Shown here piece after piece: positions 8,675-17,472 of a DNA stretch of 64,000 nucleotides. This DNA comes from Chitinimonas arctica. Its GTDB lineage: Bacteria; Pseudomonadota; Gammaproteobacteria; Burkholderiales; Chitinimonadaceae. The notes under the pieces were generated by a model that saw only the letters and a program-made list of their open reading frames with translations, searched no databases and was not told the DNA's origin. The position numbers and the translations under genes are program-made. Location: NCBI RefSeq assembly GCF_007431345.1, contig NZ_CP041730.1, forward strand, positions 1,488,001 to 1,552,000, read 5' to 3'. Numbering within the stretch: position 1 is the first letter of the stretch; each line of letters opens with the position of its first letter.

Positions 8675-9928
8675 ATGTCTTCCGCCTTTTTCGCCCGCCC
8701 ATTCAGCGTCGTTGCCCTGGCCAGCCTGTTGGCCGCTTGCGCCACCCAGCCCATCGCGCGCGCGCCCGACAACGGCCTCACTCCGCCGATCGCCACGGTC
8801 GAACCGGGTATGCAGACGACCGCCGAGCCGCCGCCCAACCCGACGACCACAACACCCGCCATACCGGTCCCGGTCAAACCACCGCCGGCCATCACGCCAG
8901 GCTGGGCCGATGCACGCCAGGGCCGTGCCTTGTTGGCTCGTCTGCTGCCGACCGGCATCCCAGAACGGGCTGCGTGGATCCACGATATTTTCAGCGCCTT
9001 CGAAGCGCTCAAAATCCCCTATACCGCCGAGTATTTCTGTGCCGCCAGTGCGGTGATCGAGCAGGAGTCGAGCTGGCAGGCCGACCCGGTGGTGCCGGGC
9101 CTGGGCAAGATGGTTTGGGGGCAGATCGCGGCCAAGGCCAAGTCCCATGGCGTACCCTTGCCGCTGGTGCAGGCGGCCATGCTGCTCAAGTCGCGGGACG
9201 GGCGCAGCTACAAAGCGCGCATCGACGGACTGAGGACCGAGCGGGAGATGAATGTCTTGTTCGAGGAAATGACCGACGAGGCGAGCCGGCGCGGCTTGCC
9301 CCTCACGGTGCAAAACCCCATCCGTACCGGCGGTCCCATGCAGGTCAGCGTGGAATTCGCCAATGGCCATGCCCGCGTCTGGCCCTATCCCTATCCGGTC
9401 AAGGACAGCATCCGCCACGAAGTCTTCAGCCGTCGCGGCGGCCTTTATTTCGGCATCGCCATTCTGCTGCACTACCGGGTGCCCTACGACAATATGTTGT
9501 ATCGCTTCGCCGATTTCAACGCCGGTCGTTTTTCCAGCCGGAATGCCGCCTTCCAGGCCGCCATCGTCAAGCTCGGCAAGCGAAAGATCCCCTTGGATGG
9601 CGACCTGCTACGTTATGAAGGCGGTAGACCTAGCAAGCAAGCAAGCGGCTCACTGCTTGCCATACGCAAACTCGCCGGGCAGCTGCGGCTGAGTTCGGCC
9701 GAGATCGAACGCGATCTCGCCCTGGAGAAGGAAGGCGGCTTCGATCAAACACCGCTGTACCGCCGGGTGTTCGAATTGGCCGATGCAGCTGGCCACGCGC
9801 CGCTGGCGCGGGCGGTATTGCCGCAGATCAAGCTGAATAGCCCCAAGATCACCCGCAAGCTCACGACCGAATGGTTCGCTCGCCGGGTGGATGGACGCTA
9901 TGCCAGCTGCCTCCGCCGCGCCGGCTGA
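8675..9928 (+). CDS. DUF1615 lipoprotein
   Basis: This 417-residue predicted lipoprotein has lipobox LLAAC with Cys at about residue 22. A proline/threonine-rich linker (residues 30-75) precedes a DUF1615 domain that fills the rest. Conserved family segments include AASAVIEQESSWQADP, which resembles the catalytic glutamate region of lysozyme-like transglycosylases, and later GPMQVSVEFA and GLYFGIAILLHY. A lytic transglycosylase-like role at the outer membrane is therefore plausible but is an inference. It is flanked on both sides by minus-strand solute-binding proteins. Confidence 0.85.
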   Translation: MSSAFFARPFSVVALASLLAACATQPIARAPDNGLTPPIATVEPGMQTTAEPPPNPTTTTPAIPVPVKPPPAITPGWADARQGRALLARLLPTGIPERAAWIHDIFSAFEALKIPYTAEYFCAASAVIEQESSWQADPVVPGLGKMVWGQIAAKAKSHGVPLPLVQAAMLLKSRDGRSYKARIDGLRTEREMNVLFEEMTDEASRRGLPLTVQNPIRTGGPMQVSVEFANGHARVWPYPYPVKDSIRHEVFSRRGGLYFGIAILLHYRVPYDNMLYRFADFNAGRFSSRNAAFQAAIVKLGKRKIPLDGDLLRYEGGRPSKQASGSLLAIRKLAGQLRLSSAEIERDLALEKEGGFDQTPLYRRVFELADAAGHAPLARAVLPQIKLNSPKITRKLTTEWFARRVDGRYASCLRRAG

Positions 9929-9943
9929 CGGGGGCCGGGGAGA

Positions 9944-10765
9944 TCACTGCGCCTGCTTGCGCCATAGCTGGATATACTTGGCGATCAACGCATCCATCAG
10001 TTTTTCCCTGGCCAACTTATGCATCGCCTTGGCGATGCGTCCGCGCATCTCGCCGGTATTGCACACCGAGCGGTGCGACATGGTCAGCAACAGATCTTCA
10101 TTGCTGATGGCGGTCGAAGCCGCCTTCAGCCCCTGGATATTGAGTTTGGCGGCATAGGCCAAGCCGGGCGCTTCCTCATAGATCATGTATTCGCCCCGCC
10201 CCACGGCCAACATCTTGAGCGCGCTTTCCACGCTGGCAACCTTGTAGATATCCAGGTGCTTCTTGGCATAACCATCGAAAGCGTCGCCAAAGCTATTGTT
10301 GATCACGGTGATGCCATGCAGCGGCACCAGATCGGACCATTTGCGGTATTCGATATGCTTGTCCGCACGGGTCCAGATGACCGTTCGGGTATCGCGGATG
10401 GGCGGCTGGAAATAGTCCATATATTCCAGCCTGGGTAGCGTAAAAAACGCCCCGGCGATCAAATCCACCCTGCCCTGCCGCACCTCTTCCTGCACCCGCC
10501 CCCAGGGGCCGGCGAACTTGACCACGATGGGCGTACCGATCTCCTCCGCCAGCCGCTGCATCAGCTCGGCATTGGCACCGATCAGACGGGTTTCGTCGGC
10601 CGGATCCCGCCATAAGAAGGGCGGGTATTCCGGATTACCGGAAGCGATCAATTGTTTACATGGCGGTACCGGCGCGGCAACAGCACCCGCAAAGCAGATC
10701 CCGCCCAGAAGGAAAAGTCCGGGCAGGAATTGAAATGATTTTTTCGACAGTCTTTGCGCTGACAT
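9944..10765 (-). CDS. Periplasmic solute-binding protein, family 3 (ABC-type)
   Basis: This 273-residue exported protein has the signal sequence FQFLPGLFLLGGICFAGAVA and an SBP_bac_3 fold. Typical stretches are LIASGNPEYPPFLWRDP, RLIGANAELMQRLAEEIG and RQGRVDLIAGAFFTLPRLEY. The latter resembles the hinge and ligand-contact region of amino-acid binding proteins. No transporter gene is adjacent. It ends 15 bases from the converging DUF1615 gene. Confidence 0.85.
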   Translation of the reverse strand: MSAQRLSKKSFQFLPGLFLLGGICFAGAVAAPVPPCKQLIASGNPEYPPFLWRDPADETRLIGANAELMQRLAEEIGTPIVVKFAGPWGRVQEEVRQGRVDLIAGAFFTLPRLEYMDYFQPPIRDTRTVIWTRADKHIEYRKWSDLVPLHGITVINNSFGDAFDGYAKKHLDIYKVASVESALKMLAVGRGEYMIYEEAPGLAYAAKLNIQGLKAASTAISNEDLLLTMSHRSVCNTGEMRGRIAKAMHKLAREKLMDALIAKYIQLWRKQAQ

Positions 10766-11002
10766 AGCGGTACAACCTTGCGGAAACTGATCGACTGCCT
10801 ACCAGTCTAGGCGATGGGACGAATTCCAGGCAATTCTCCCCGCGCCTGAGCTGCGGACAGCCGACGCCACGCTGAATGCATATTCGGTACAGAGCAAGAA
10901 AATACGCTCGTCATAGCGATTCAGCTTGCATTCATCGCCAAGCCGCACAATGGCGTCCATCAACAGGCCAGATCGGCCAATCAATCTTGGGAGCGCTTTA
11001 AA

Positions 11003-11569
11003 ATGAACAAATCCATGCTGGTCGGCGTAGTCATCGGCGGTGCGAGTGCCTTGTCGATAGGCGCGGTAGCGGGCTACCAAGCACTGAAGGGTCCTGAGTT
11101 TGCTGAAATCATGCAGGTGTCCGCGGTGCACGAAACCGTGAAAACGCCGGAAACGACCTGCAAGCAAGTGCAAGTGAGCCATAAGGCCGCCGTCAAGGAT
11201 GAAAACCGCATCGCCGGCACCGTTATCGGCGGCGTGCTGGGCGGCGTACTGGGCAACCAGGTCGGCGGCGGCAACGGCAAGAAACTGGCCACCGTGGCCG
11301 GCCTGGCGGGCGGCGCTTATGCCGGCAACCAGGTGCAGAAGAATATGCAGGAAAAGGACCGCACCTACACCACCGAGCAGCGCTGCAAGACCATCACCAA
11401 GAGCCACGACAAGGTCGTCGGCTATGACGTGCAATACCGTCTGGATGGCAAGCTGGCCGTGGTCCGCATGGCGCAACCGCCCGCCAACAACCGCATCCCG
11501 GTGGAAAACGGCCAACTGGTACTGAACCAGGTCGTACCGACAACTACCGTCCCGGTCGTCAACAACTGA
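11003..11569 (+). CDS. Glycine-zipper 2TM domain protein
   Basis: This 188-residue protein has an N-terminal hydrophobic segment (MLVGVVIGGASALSIGAVAG). A glycine-zipper 2TM domain of the SlyB/Rick_17kDa type lies around residues 70-110 (GGVLGGVLGNQVGGG, then AGLAGGAYAGNQVQK). The C-terminal part has YDVQYRLDGKLAVVRMAQPP, common to betaproteobacterial members. Such proteins sit in the envelope and influence its integrity. There is no lipobox, so it is probably anchored by the N-terminal helix. Three tandem hairpins follow the stop. Confidence 0.85.
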   Translation: MNKSMLVGVVIGGASALSIGAVAGYQALKGPEFAEIMQVSAVHETVKTPETTCKQVQVSHKAAVKDENRIAGTVIGGVLGGVLGNQVGGGNGKKLATVAGLAGGAYAGNQVQKNMQEKDRTYTTEQRCKTITKSHDKVVGYDVQYRLDGKLAVVRMAQPPANNRIPVENGQLVLNQVVPTTTVPVVNN

Positions 11570-11603
11570 TACGCGGGACGCGACAAACTATTTCCTCCCT
11601 ATT

Positions 11604-11690
11604 GGGCGCCTATGGCGCCCTTTTTTAATGCTAATTGGCGCCTATGGCGCCCTTTTTTATTACCAGCTGGCACCTATGGCGCCCTTCTTT
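11604..11690. repeat. Three tandem 32-bp terminator units
   Basis: Three hairpins of the form GGCGCC-TAT-GGCGCC, each followed by C and a T-rich run, begin at 11605, 11637 and 11669: an exact 32-base period. Units 1 and 2 share the hairpin and the TTTTTT tail; unit 3 has drifted (GGCACC in the left arm, CTTCTTT tail). The array lies between the glycine-zipper gene and the converging prpF-like gene, and reads as a tandemly amplified Rho-independent terminator on the plus strand. Confidence 0.9.
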
Positions 11691-11704
11691 ATACCAATTG
11701 GCAT

Positions 11705-12844
11705 CTACTCCTCCAACGCTACCCACGCCTCCCCACGCATCAGCACCCGCGCGCTGCGAACCAGGCGAGAGACTGACACGCGCTCACCATCGAGCACCGT
11801 CTCGATCTCGTTCACGCCGCCGGGATGGCCGAAACGCAAGGGCCGCGTACCTAGCGGCCCACCCAGCAAATCCGCCACCAGCGTACCTGGCAAGGCCGCC
11901 GCGGCGGCCAGGGCGATAGTGCCGGTGCCGGTAAAACCGTGATGAAGCTTGCCCATCGAAACGATGCGCGCCAACAAGTCCAATCGTTCGCATTCGACCT
12001 CACGGCCGTCCGAGGCAAGGAAGGCGGCCGGCGGCGCGATCCAGCACAACTTGGGATTACTCGGCCGCTCGCGGCTGGCCTGGGCCGGATCTTCCGCCAG
12101 GCCCATCCGCACCGTTGCGTGCGCCCGTATGGTTTCCAGCCTTTGCAACAGGGCTGTCTCGCTATTGAGCGCAGGCGTCTCCAAAGCCGTCAGTCCCAAT
12201 TCCTCGGCACGCAGAATAATCAGGGGGTTCCCTGCATCGATCAAGGTCGCCTGCAGTTCGCCAATGCCCGGGATACTTAGCCTATCCATGGGCCGGCCGG
12301 TGGGAAAAAGGGCGCCTGCCGCCCCGCCGGCTGGATCGAGAAAATCCAGCTTGATCGGCGCGGCGGGAAAAGCCAGGCCATCCAGCCGAAATTCGCCTTG
12401 CTGTGCCGGCAGGCCATCGCGCATGGGCAAGGTCGCCACGATGCGCTTGCCGGTATTCGCCTGCCAGATCCTCACCGTCGCCAGTCCATCCGCCGGACCG
12501 GCGAGCAGGCCTTCCAACAAGGCAAACGGCCCCACCGCGGCTGAAAGATTGCCGCAGTTGCCCGACCAATCTATCGAACCGTCGCGAATGGAGACATGTC
12601 CAAATAGGTAATCCACATCGCAATCGACCTGGCTGGATTTCGATACCAGCACCACCTTGCTGGTGGACGAAATTCCGGTCCCCAGGCCATCCATCTGCTT
12701 TTCGTATGGGTCGGGGCTGCCGATCAGGCGCGCCAGCAGACGGTCGCGCAAGCCGGTATCGGCCGGCAGGACATCCGCCCGGAAAAACACCCCTTTGGAA
12801 GTGCCGCCGCGCATCAGGGTAGCGGCAATGCGATAAAGCGCCAT
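11705..12844 (-). CDS. prpF: PrpF-family aconitate/oxalomesaconate isomerase
   Basis: This 379-residue protein belongs to the PrpF family (diaminopimelate-epimerase-like fold). Its members isomerise 2-methylaconitate in the methylcitrate cycle or tautomerise 4-oxalomesaconate. The signature N-terminus ATLMRGGTSKGVFFR is present, as are GLGTGISSTSKVV and SGNCGNLSAAVGPFAL with the conserved Cys. HPGGVNEIE occurs near the end. No prpB, prpC or acnD gene is visible nearby, so the physiological substrate is uncertain and the symbol should be taken as a family label. It is followed 8 bases upstream by the holin-like gene on the same strand. Confidence 0.82.
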   Translation of the reverse strand: MALYRIAATLMRGGTSKGVFFRADVLPADTGLRDRLLARLIGSPDPYEKQMDGLGTGISSTSKVVLVSKSSQVDCDVDYLFGHVSIRDGSIDWSGNCGNLSAAVGPFALLEGLLAGPADGLATVRIWQANTGKRIVATLPMRDGLPAQQGEFRLDGLAFPAAPIKLDFLDPAGGAAGALFPTGRPMDRLSIPGIGELQATLIDAGNPLIILRAEELGLTALETPALNSETALLQRLETIRAHATVRMGLAEDPAQASRERPSNPKLCWIAPPAAFLASDGREVECERLDLLARIVSMGKLHHGFTGTGTIALAAAAALPGTLVADLLGGPLGTRPLRFGHPGGVNEIETVLDGERVSVSRLVRSARVLMRGEAWVALEE

Positions 12845-12851
12845 GGCCGAG

Positions 12852-13196
12852 CTAATCCTTGCCCAACAGCATGGCGCTGGCCGCCCAGGCGATCAGGCTG
12901 TACACCAGGGCGCCGATGATGGCGCTACCGAATCCAGGCACGCTGAAGCCCTTGACCACTTCGGCCACCAGCCAGAAGCAAAAGCCATTGATGACCAGCG
13001 TGAACAAGCCCAGCGTCAATAGATTGACCGGCAGTGTGAGTATCAACAGCACCGGCCGGATCAAGACATTGACCAAACCCAGCACCAGGGCGATCACCAG
13101 GGCAGTGGTAAAGTTCTCGACCTTGATGGAGGGCATCAGATAGGTGAGCAGCAACAGGCTGACGGCATTGATCAACCAGACGGCAAGCAGGTTCAT
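12852..13196 (-). CDS. Phage holin family (Mycobacterium phage D29 holin-like, DUF360) membrane protein
   Basis: This 114-residue protein consists almost entirely of four hydrophobic segments. Stretches such as NAVSLLLLTYLMPSIKVENF, ALVLGLVNVLIRPVLLIL and LPVNLLTLGLFTLVINGFCF are characteristic of the widespread four-helix family annotated as phage holin family 4. Despite the name it is chromosomal and conserved, with unknown function. AAGGA lies at proper spacing before the ATG at 13196. It sits between cca and prpF on the minus strand, with 96 bases separating it from cca. Confidence 0.85.
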   Translation of the reverse strand: MNLLAVWLINAVSLLLLTYLMPSIKVENFTTALVIALVLGLVNVLIRPVLLILTLPVNLLTLGLFTLVINGFCFWLVAEVVKGFSVPGFGSAIIGALVYSLIAWAASAMLLGKD

Positions 13197-13292
13197 GGCA
13201 TTCCTTCGAGATAAGGGATGAGGTGGATCGTACACGAAGGAATCGAACATCTCTTGCAGTAACCGGCGTGCCCATGGCGGGCACGGCAAGGC

Positions 13293-14534
13293 TCAATTGT
13301 CCTGCTGATCGTAGGGTGCCCCCGCCTCTTGCAACACCTTCTTCACCGCCGCCAATCTAGCCTGCCTCACCGCGTCAGGGATCTTCGCCTTGTCGCTGGC
13401 CGCTGTCGCGACGGCGCCGGCATCGACTTGCGCTGCCGCGTCGCGGCAGGCCAGCAAGTGGTCGGCCTGGGGATAAGCCACGGCCTCGAATGTGGGCCGG
13501 CCGCGCGCATCGGCAACACAGGCATCCAACATGCGGGCGAATCGAGCGGGTTTGCGTAGCGCATCGCAACGAGTCAGCAGCTCCAGTACCGTGCTTGCAC
13601 GCAATTCCTGGGCACGATGCACCAGGCCATGTTCGCGGCACACCATGATGGCCAACTCGCGGCAATCATTGGGCGCCTTGATGCGCTCGCAGAGCGATTC
13701 CACCAGGCTGACGCCGGCGCCTTCGTGCCCGAGATGGCGCGGCCACTCCTCCGGCGGGGTGCTGCCCTTGCCCAGGTCGTGGCACAGCGCGGCAAAACGG
13801 GTGTCCAGCGGCCAGCCTTGGGCCGCCGCGTAATCGAGCACCCGCATGACGTGGTCGCCGGTATCGATTTCCGGGTGCCATTTGGCGGGCTGCGGCACGC
13901 CGAACAGCACATCCAGCTCCGGCATCAGCCGAGCCAGTGCGCCGCATTCGCGCAGCACCAGGAACAAGCTGGAGGGCTGATCTTCCATCAGCCCCTTGGC
14001 CACTTCCTGCCAGACACGCTCGGGTACGAGGTGATCCACTTCCCCCAAGGCCACCATATCGCGGCAGAGCGCCATCGTTTCCGGCGCCACGGCGAAGCCG
14101 AAGCGGGCGGCGAAGCGGGCAAGCCGGAGAATACGGACCGGATCCTCGACAAAGGCGGGGCCGACATGGCGAAGGGTGCGCCGCTCCAGGTCGGCCTGGC
14201 CGCCATACGGATCGATCAGTTCGCCATCCTCATCTTCGGCGATGGCGTTGATGGTCAAATCGCGCCGCGCCAGATCGTCTTCCAGCGTGACGTCGGGCGC
14301 CGCATACACGCTGAAGCCCTTGTAACCGCGGCCGGACTTGCGCTCGGTGCGGGCCAAGGCATATTCCTCCTGGGTGCGGGGATGCAGGAAGACCGGAAAA
14401 TCCTTGCCGACCGGGCGAAAGCCCGCCGCCAGCATCTCGTCCGGGGTGGTACCCACCACGACATAGTCGTGGTCCTTTACCGGCAGGCCGAGCAGCTGAT
14501 CGCGCACGGCGCCGCCCACGATGTATATCTTCAT
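13293..14534 (-). CDS. cca: CCA tRNA nucleotidyltransferase, multifunctional (with HD domain)
   Basis: This 413-residue cytoplasmic enzyme adds or repairs the 3' CCA of tRNAs. The nucleotidyltransferase domain opens with MKIYIVGGAVRDQLLGLPVK and DHDYVVVG, and contains the RRDLTINAIAEDEDGELIDP motif. Residues 225 onward carry an HD phosphohydrolase domain (ALCHDLGKGSTPPEEWP), which makes it the gammaproteobacterial/betaproteobacterial type with phosphatase and 2',3'-cyclic phosphodiesterase activity. Length fits this class. It is divergent from cysK, and the 130-base gap must hold both promoters. Confidence 0.95.
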   Translation of the reverse strand: MKIYIVGGAVRDQLLGLPVKDHDYVVVGTTPDEMLAAGFRPVGKDFPVFLHPRTQEEYALARTERKSGRGYKGFSVYAAPDVTLEDDLARRDLTINAIAEDEDGELIDPYGGQADLERRTLRHVGPAFVEDPVRILRLARFAARFGFAVAPETMALCRDMVALGEVDHLVPERVWQEVAKGLMEDQPSSLFLVLRECGALARLMPELDVLFGVPQPAKWHPEIDTGDHVMRVLDYAAAQGWPLDTRFAALCHDLGKGSTPPEEWPRHLGHEGAGVSLVESLCERIKAPNDCRELAIMVCREHGLVHRAQELRASTVLELLTRCDALRKPARFARMLDACVADARGRPTFEAVAYPQADHLLACRDAAAQVDAGAVATAASDKAKIPDAVRQARLAAVKKVLQEAGAPYDQQDN

Positions 14535-14664
14535 GGCTAATCTGGATTAATTTGCTTGAGGATCATTGTACCGCCTCCTGCAAGTCCTAGAATTGGCAAG
14601 TGCCACCCCGGCCCGAGGCGGCAGCGCGATGTTACGCGCACCCCATATCGCAGCGGAGAAGCCC

Positions 14665-15594
14665 ATGCGCATTGCCCAGGACATTACCCAGTTGATAGGC
14701 AACACTCCGCTGGTGCAGCTCAACCGGGTCTGCGCCGGCTTGGCCGCGCGATTGGTACTGAAGCTGGAATTTTTCAATCCTTCGCATAGCGTGAAGGACC
14801 GCATCGCGGTCAGCATGATCGATGCCGCCGAAGCAGCCGGTACCTTGCAGCCGGGCGATACCGTGGTGGAACCCACCTCGGGCAATACCGGCATCGGCCT
14901 GGCCATGATCTGCGCCGCCCGTGGCTATAAATGCGTCTTGACCATGCCGGAAACCATGTCCAAGGAAAGACGGACTCTCTTGCGGGGCTATGGTGCGGAG
15001 CTGGTGTTGACGCCGGGGCCGGAGGGGATGACCGGCGCGGTGAATATGGCGCGCGAACTGGCGGACAAGAACGGCTGGCACATGCCGCAGCAATTCGAAA
15101 ACCCGGCCAACCCGGCCATCCACCGCGCCACCACGGCCGAAGAGATCTGGCGGGACACGGATGGGCAGGTCGATATCCTGGTCGCCGGCGTGGGTACCGG
15201 CGGCACCATTACCGGCGTGAGCGAAGTCATCAAGGCGCGCAGGCCCGGGTTTCGCACCATCGCGGTCGAACCCGCCGCCAGCCCGGTACTCAGCGGTGGC
15301 ACCAAGGGGCCGCACCCGATACAGGGCATAGGCGCAGGCTTTGTGCCGGCAGTGCTCAATACCGCTTGCTACGACGAGGTGATCCAGGTCGGCAACGACG
15401 ACGCCTTTTCCATGGCCCGCCGCCTGGCGACGGAGGAAGGCCTGCTGGTAGGCATTTCATCCGGCGCCGCCGTCTGGGCAGCCTTACGGGTCGCCGCCCG
15501 GCCGGAACATGCCGGCAAGCTGATCGTGGTGATCATTCCTTCTTTCGGCGAGCGCTATCTTTCCACGGCCTTGTTCCAGGGTCTGAGCGACTGA
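14665..15594 (+). CDS. cysK: Cysteine synthase A (O-acetylserine sulfhydrylase)
   Basis: This 309-residue PLP enzyme makes cysteine from O-acetylserine and sulfide. The PLP lysine is in NPSHSVKDRIAVSMID (about residue 41). The substrate loop is EPTSGNTGIGLAMI, and the phosphate-binding loop is GVGTGGTITGVSEVIKA. The tail contains GISSGAAVWAALRVA. The ATG at 14665 is preferred because GGAGA lies 8 bases upstream and the protein then begins as other CysK proteins do (MRIAQDITQLIGNTPLVQL). It lies alone on the plus strand, without a cys operon. Confidence 0.94.
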   Translation: MRIAQDITQLIGNTPLVQLNRVCAGLAARLVLKLEFFNPSHSVKDRIAVSMIDAAEAAGTLQPGDTVVEPTSGNTGIGLAMICAARGYKCVLTMPETMSKERRTLLRGYGAELVLTPGPEGMTGAVNMARELADKNGWHMPQQFENPANPAIHRATTAEEIWRDTDGQVDILVAGVGTGGTITGVSEVIKARRPGFRTIAVEPAASPVLSGGTKGPHPIQGIGAGFVPAVLNTACYDEVIQVGNDDAFSMARRLATEEGLLVGISSGAAVWAALRVAARPEHAGKLIVVIIPSFGERYLSTALFQGLSD

Positions 15595-15744
15595 CGCAGC
15601 CACTGCGCGGATTGCCCTGGGCCGAGAGGGATGGGCGGTAGACAAAATAATATTTCTTGAATATAATAATCTTTGAATTCAATGACATTCGAATCATTGC
15701 TTCTGCTTGCTCGCGCGGTTTCTACCAATTAAATAGGAAGTTTC

Positions 15745-16437
15745 ATGAAGTTACGTCTTGTCGCCACACTCGCCACTTTCGCTGCTCTGTTGACGGGTTG
15801 TGCCGTAGCGCCGCAATTGCCGGTACCCATGGCCCCCGATACCCTGTCCGCCAAAGGCGGCCGGATTGGGGTGGCAATGAGCGCGTTGCCTGCCACGGAG
15901 ACCAGGTTCCCGGGGACGGGCTGCTTGCTGTGTATAGCGGCGGCCAGCATGGCCAATTCCAAGCTGACGACGCACACCAGGACGCTTGGTCCTGAGGATC
16001 TGCCCAAGCTGAAGCAGCAAGCAGCGGAGTTGATCCGCAAGAAGGGTGCCGAAGCGGTGATCATCGAGGAGCCGTTGGTGGTGAGCGACCTGCCCTCCGC
16101 ATCGCAGAAGGGCCCCAATCAATCGCTCAAGGACTTTACGGCACTCAAGGCCAAGTACGGTGTGGACAAGCTCGTTGTATTCGAAATCCTGTTCCTGGGC
16201 ATGCAGCGGTCGTACTCGTCCTACATTCCCACCAGCGACCCCAAGGCGACGCTGTTGGGCTTCGGTTATCTGGTCAACCTCAGCAACAACTCCTTCGAAT
16301 GGTTCGCACCCGTCAATATCGTGAAAAGCAGTGAAGGTGCCTGGGACGAAGCCCCGGCCTTTCCTGGCCTGACCAATGCCTACTACCAGACCGTGGAAGC
16401 AGGCAAGGACGCCTTCCTGAAGCCGCTCGCCGACTAA
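15745..16437 (+). CDS. Predicted lipoprotein of unknown function
   Basis: This 230-residue product has a type II signal peptide (MKLRLVATLATFAALLTGC, lipidated Cys at residue 19). The mature part contains two close cysteines (GTGCLLCIAAASMA). A region resembling lipoproteins that report on envelope stress follows (DKLVVFEILFLGMQRSYSSY), but no family can be named. The 150 bases upstream are strikingly A/T-rich and probably contain its promoter. The next gene, 71 bases downstream, also encodes an exported protein, and the two may work together. Confidence 0.7.
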   Translation: MKLRLVATLATFAALLTGCAVAPQLPVPMAPDTLSAKGGRIGVAMSALPATETRFPGTGCLLCIAAASMANSKLTTHTRTLGPEDLPKLKQQAAELIRKKGAEAVIIEEPLVVSDLPSASQKGPNQSLKDFTALKAKYGVDKLVVFEILFLGMQRSYSSYIPTSDPKATLLGFGYLVNLSNNSFEWFAPVNIVKSSEGAWDEAPAFPGLTNAYYQTVEAGKDAFLKPLAD

Positions 16438-16508
16438 GGCACGAACGAAGTGGGGCTATGCGCCACGCCTGGCCCCATTGTCCAATCGAATTCAGGGATG
16501 TTTTCCAC

Positions 16509-17441
16509 ATGTTGCAAATGATACGAAACGCAAGGCTTTTGACCAGCCTGGTGGCCTTGCTTTGCGCGCAAACCGGCTTTGCGGCCGATGCGGTGCCGGT
16601 CAATCTACCGAAGCCGGTGTTGCCGGAGATGTCCTGGACATTGCTGCTGCCCAAGGACCAACTGGTTCAATTCGGAGGCAGGGTCAATATGGATGCCGCG
16701 GGCGTGAACCAGACCCAAATGCTTTACCCTTCCGGCGGGGCCGGTGCCGCCGGTTTCTTCGCGGCTATCCTCACGCACGCCTTGGTGACGGATGCCACCA
16801 AGCGGGCGCAAAAGACCAAGCTGCAGCAAGAGGCCGACGTAGTGCTGAAGCCTTTTGCCGATGTGCTGGGGGGCTTCCAGCACAGCGAGTTGATGCGGCT
16901 GGCTTTGGCCAAGACCACCAGCGGCAGCCAGCGCCGTCTGGCGAATATCGACGAGCAGGCCGGCAAGGACTGGCGCGTTGCCAGCGCACCTGCCTTCTTT
17001 ATGACCCAGGACAAGCGCAGCCTGGTGTTGGACAACCTGGTCGCGGTCGTTCCACCTGGGATGGGCGAGAAGGATGCCTACCAGGTGACGGTCAGGGTGG
17101 TTTCCTCGGCGCTGAGCGGCGACGGCCTGGACGAACAATGGAACGGCCAGGGTGGCGAGCGTTTGAAAGCCGAAAGCGCGGCCATGCTGGCGCAGTCCCT
17201 GGATTTGGCCTTGGCGGATATCGCCGGCATGATGGCCAAGGGCAGCGGTACGCAAAAGTCCGTTCGCTATTTGGAAGGTAGCTCGGAACGCGTCGAGCGC
17301 GGCGAACTGCTGAAGGAAAACTGTGGCCGCAGCGTATTGCGGACACTGCGCGGCGCCTTGATGTCGGTGCCGACCTCGGCGGGCGCGGAAAGCCAGCCAT
17401 GCGAGCAGAAGCTGGCGACGGCAGGCGTAGCGGGCGCGTAG
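16509..17441 (+). CDS. Exported protein of unknown function
   Basis: This protein (310 residues from this start) begins with a signal peptide, LLTSLVALLCAQTGFA, cleaved before ADA. The mature part has a short hydrophobic glycine/alanine-rich segment (GGAGAAGFFAAILTHAL), then a mixed alpha/beta region and a Cys-containing tail (ENCGRSVLRTLRGAL, ESQPCEQ). No family is recognised. It follows the lipoprotein gene at 15,745 in the same direction and is likely co-transcribed. The ATG at 16518 is an equally possible start. Confidence 0.65.
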   Translation: MLQMIRNARLLTSLVALLCAQTGFAADAVPVNLPKPVLPEMSWTLLLPKDQLVQFGGRVNMDAAGVNQTQMLYPSGGAGAAGFFAAILTHALVTDATKRAQKTKLQQEADVVLKPFADVLGGFQHSELMRLALAKTTSGSQRRLANIDEQAGKDWRVASAPAFFMTQDKRSLVLDNLVAVVPPGMGEKDAYQVTVRVVSSALSGDGLDEQWNGQGGERLKAESAAMLAQSLDLALADIAGMMAKGSGTQKSVRYLEGSSERVERGELLKENCGRSVLRTLRGALMSVPTSAGAESQPCEQKLATAGVAGA

Positions 17442-17472
17442 GCCGCAGCTTCCCCCTGCTGTCGGCGCTTGC

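Noticed and set aside
12852..13196. Prophage, suggested by a holin family name
   Set aside because: The family is a common chromosomal membrane protein and no other phage gene is nearby.
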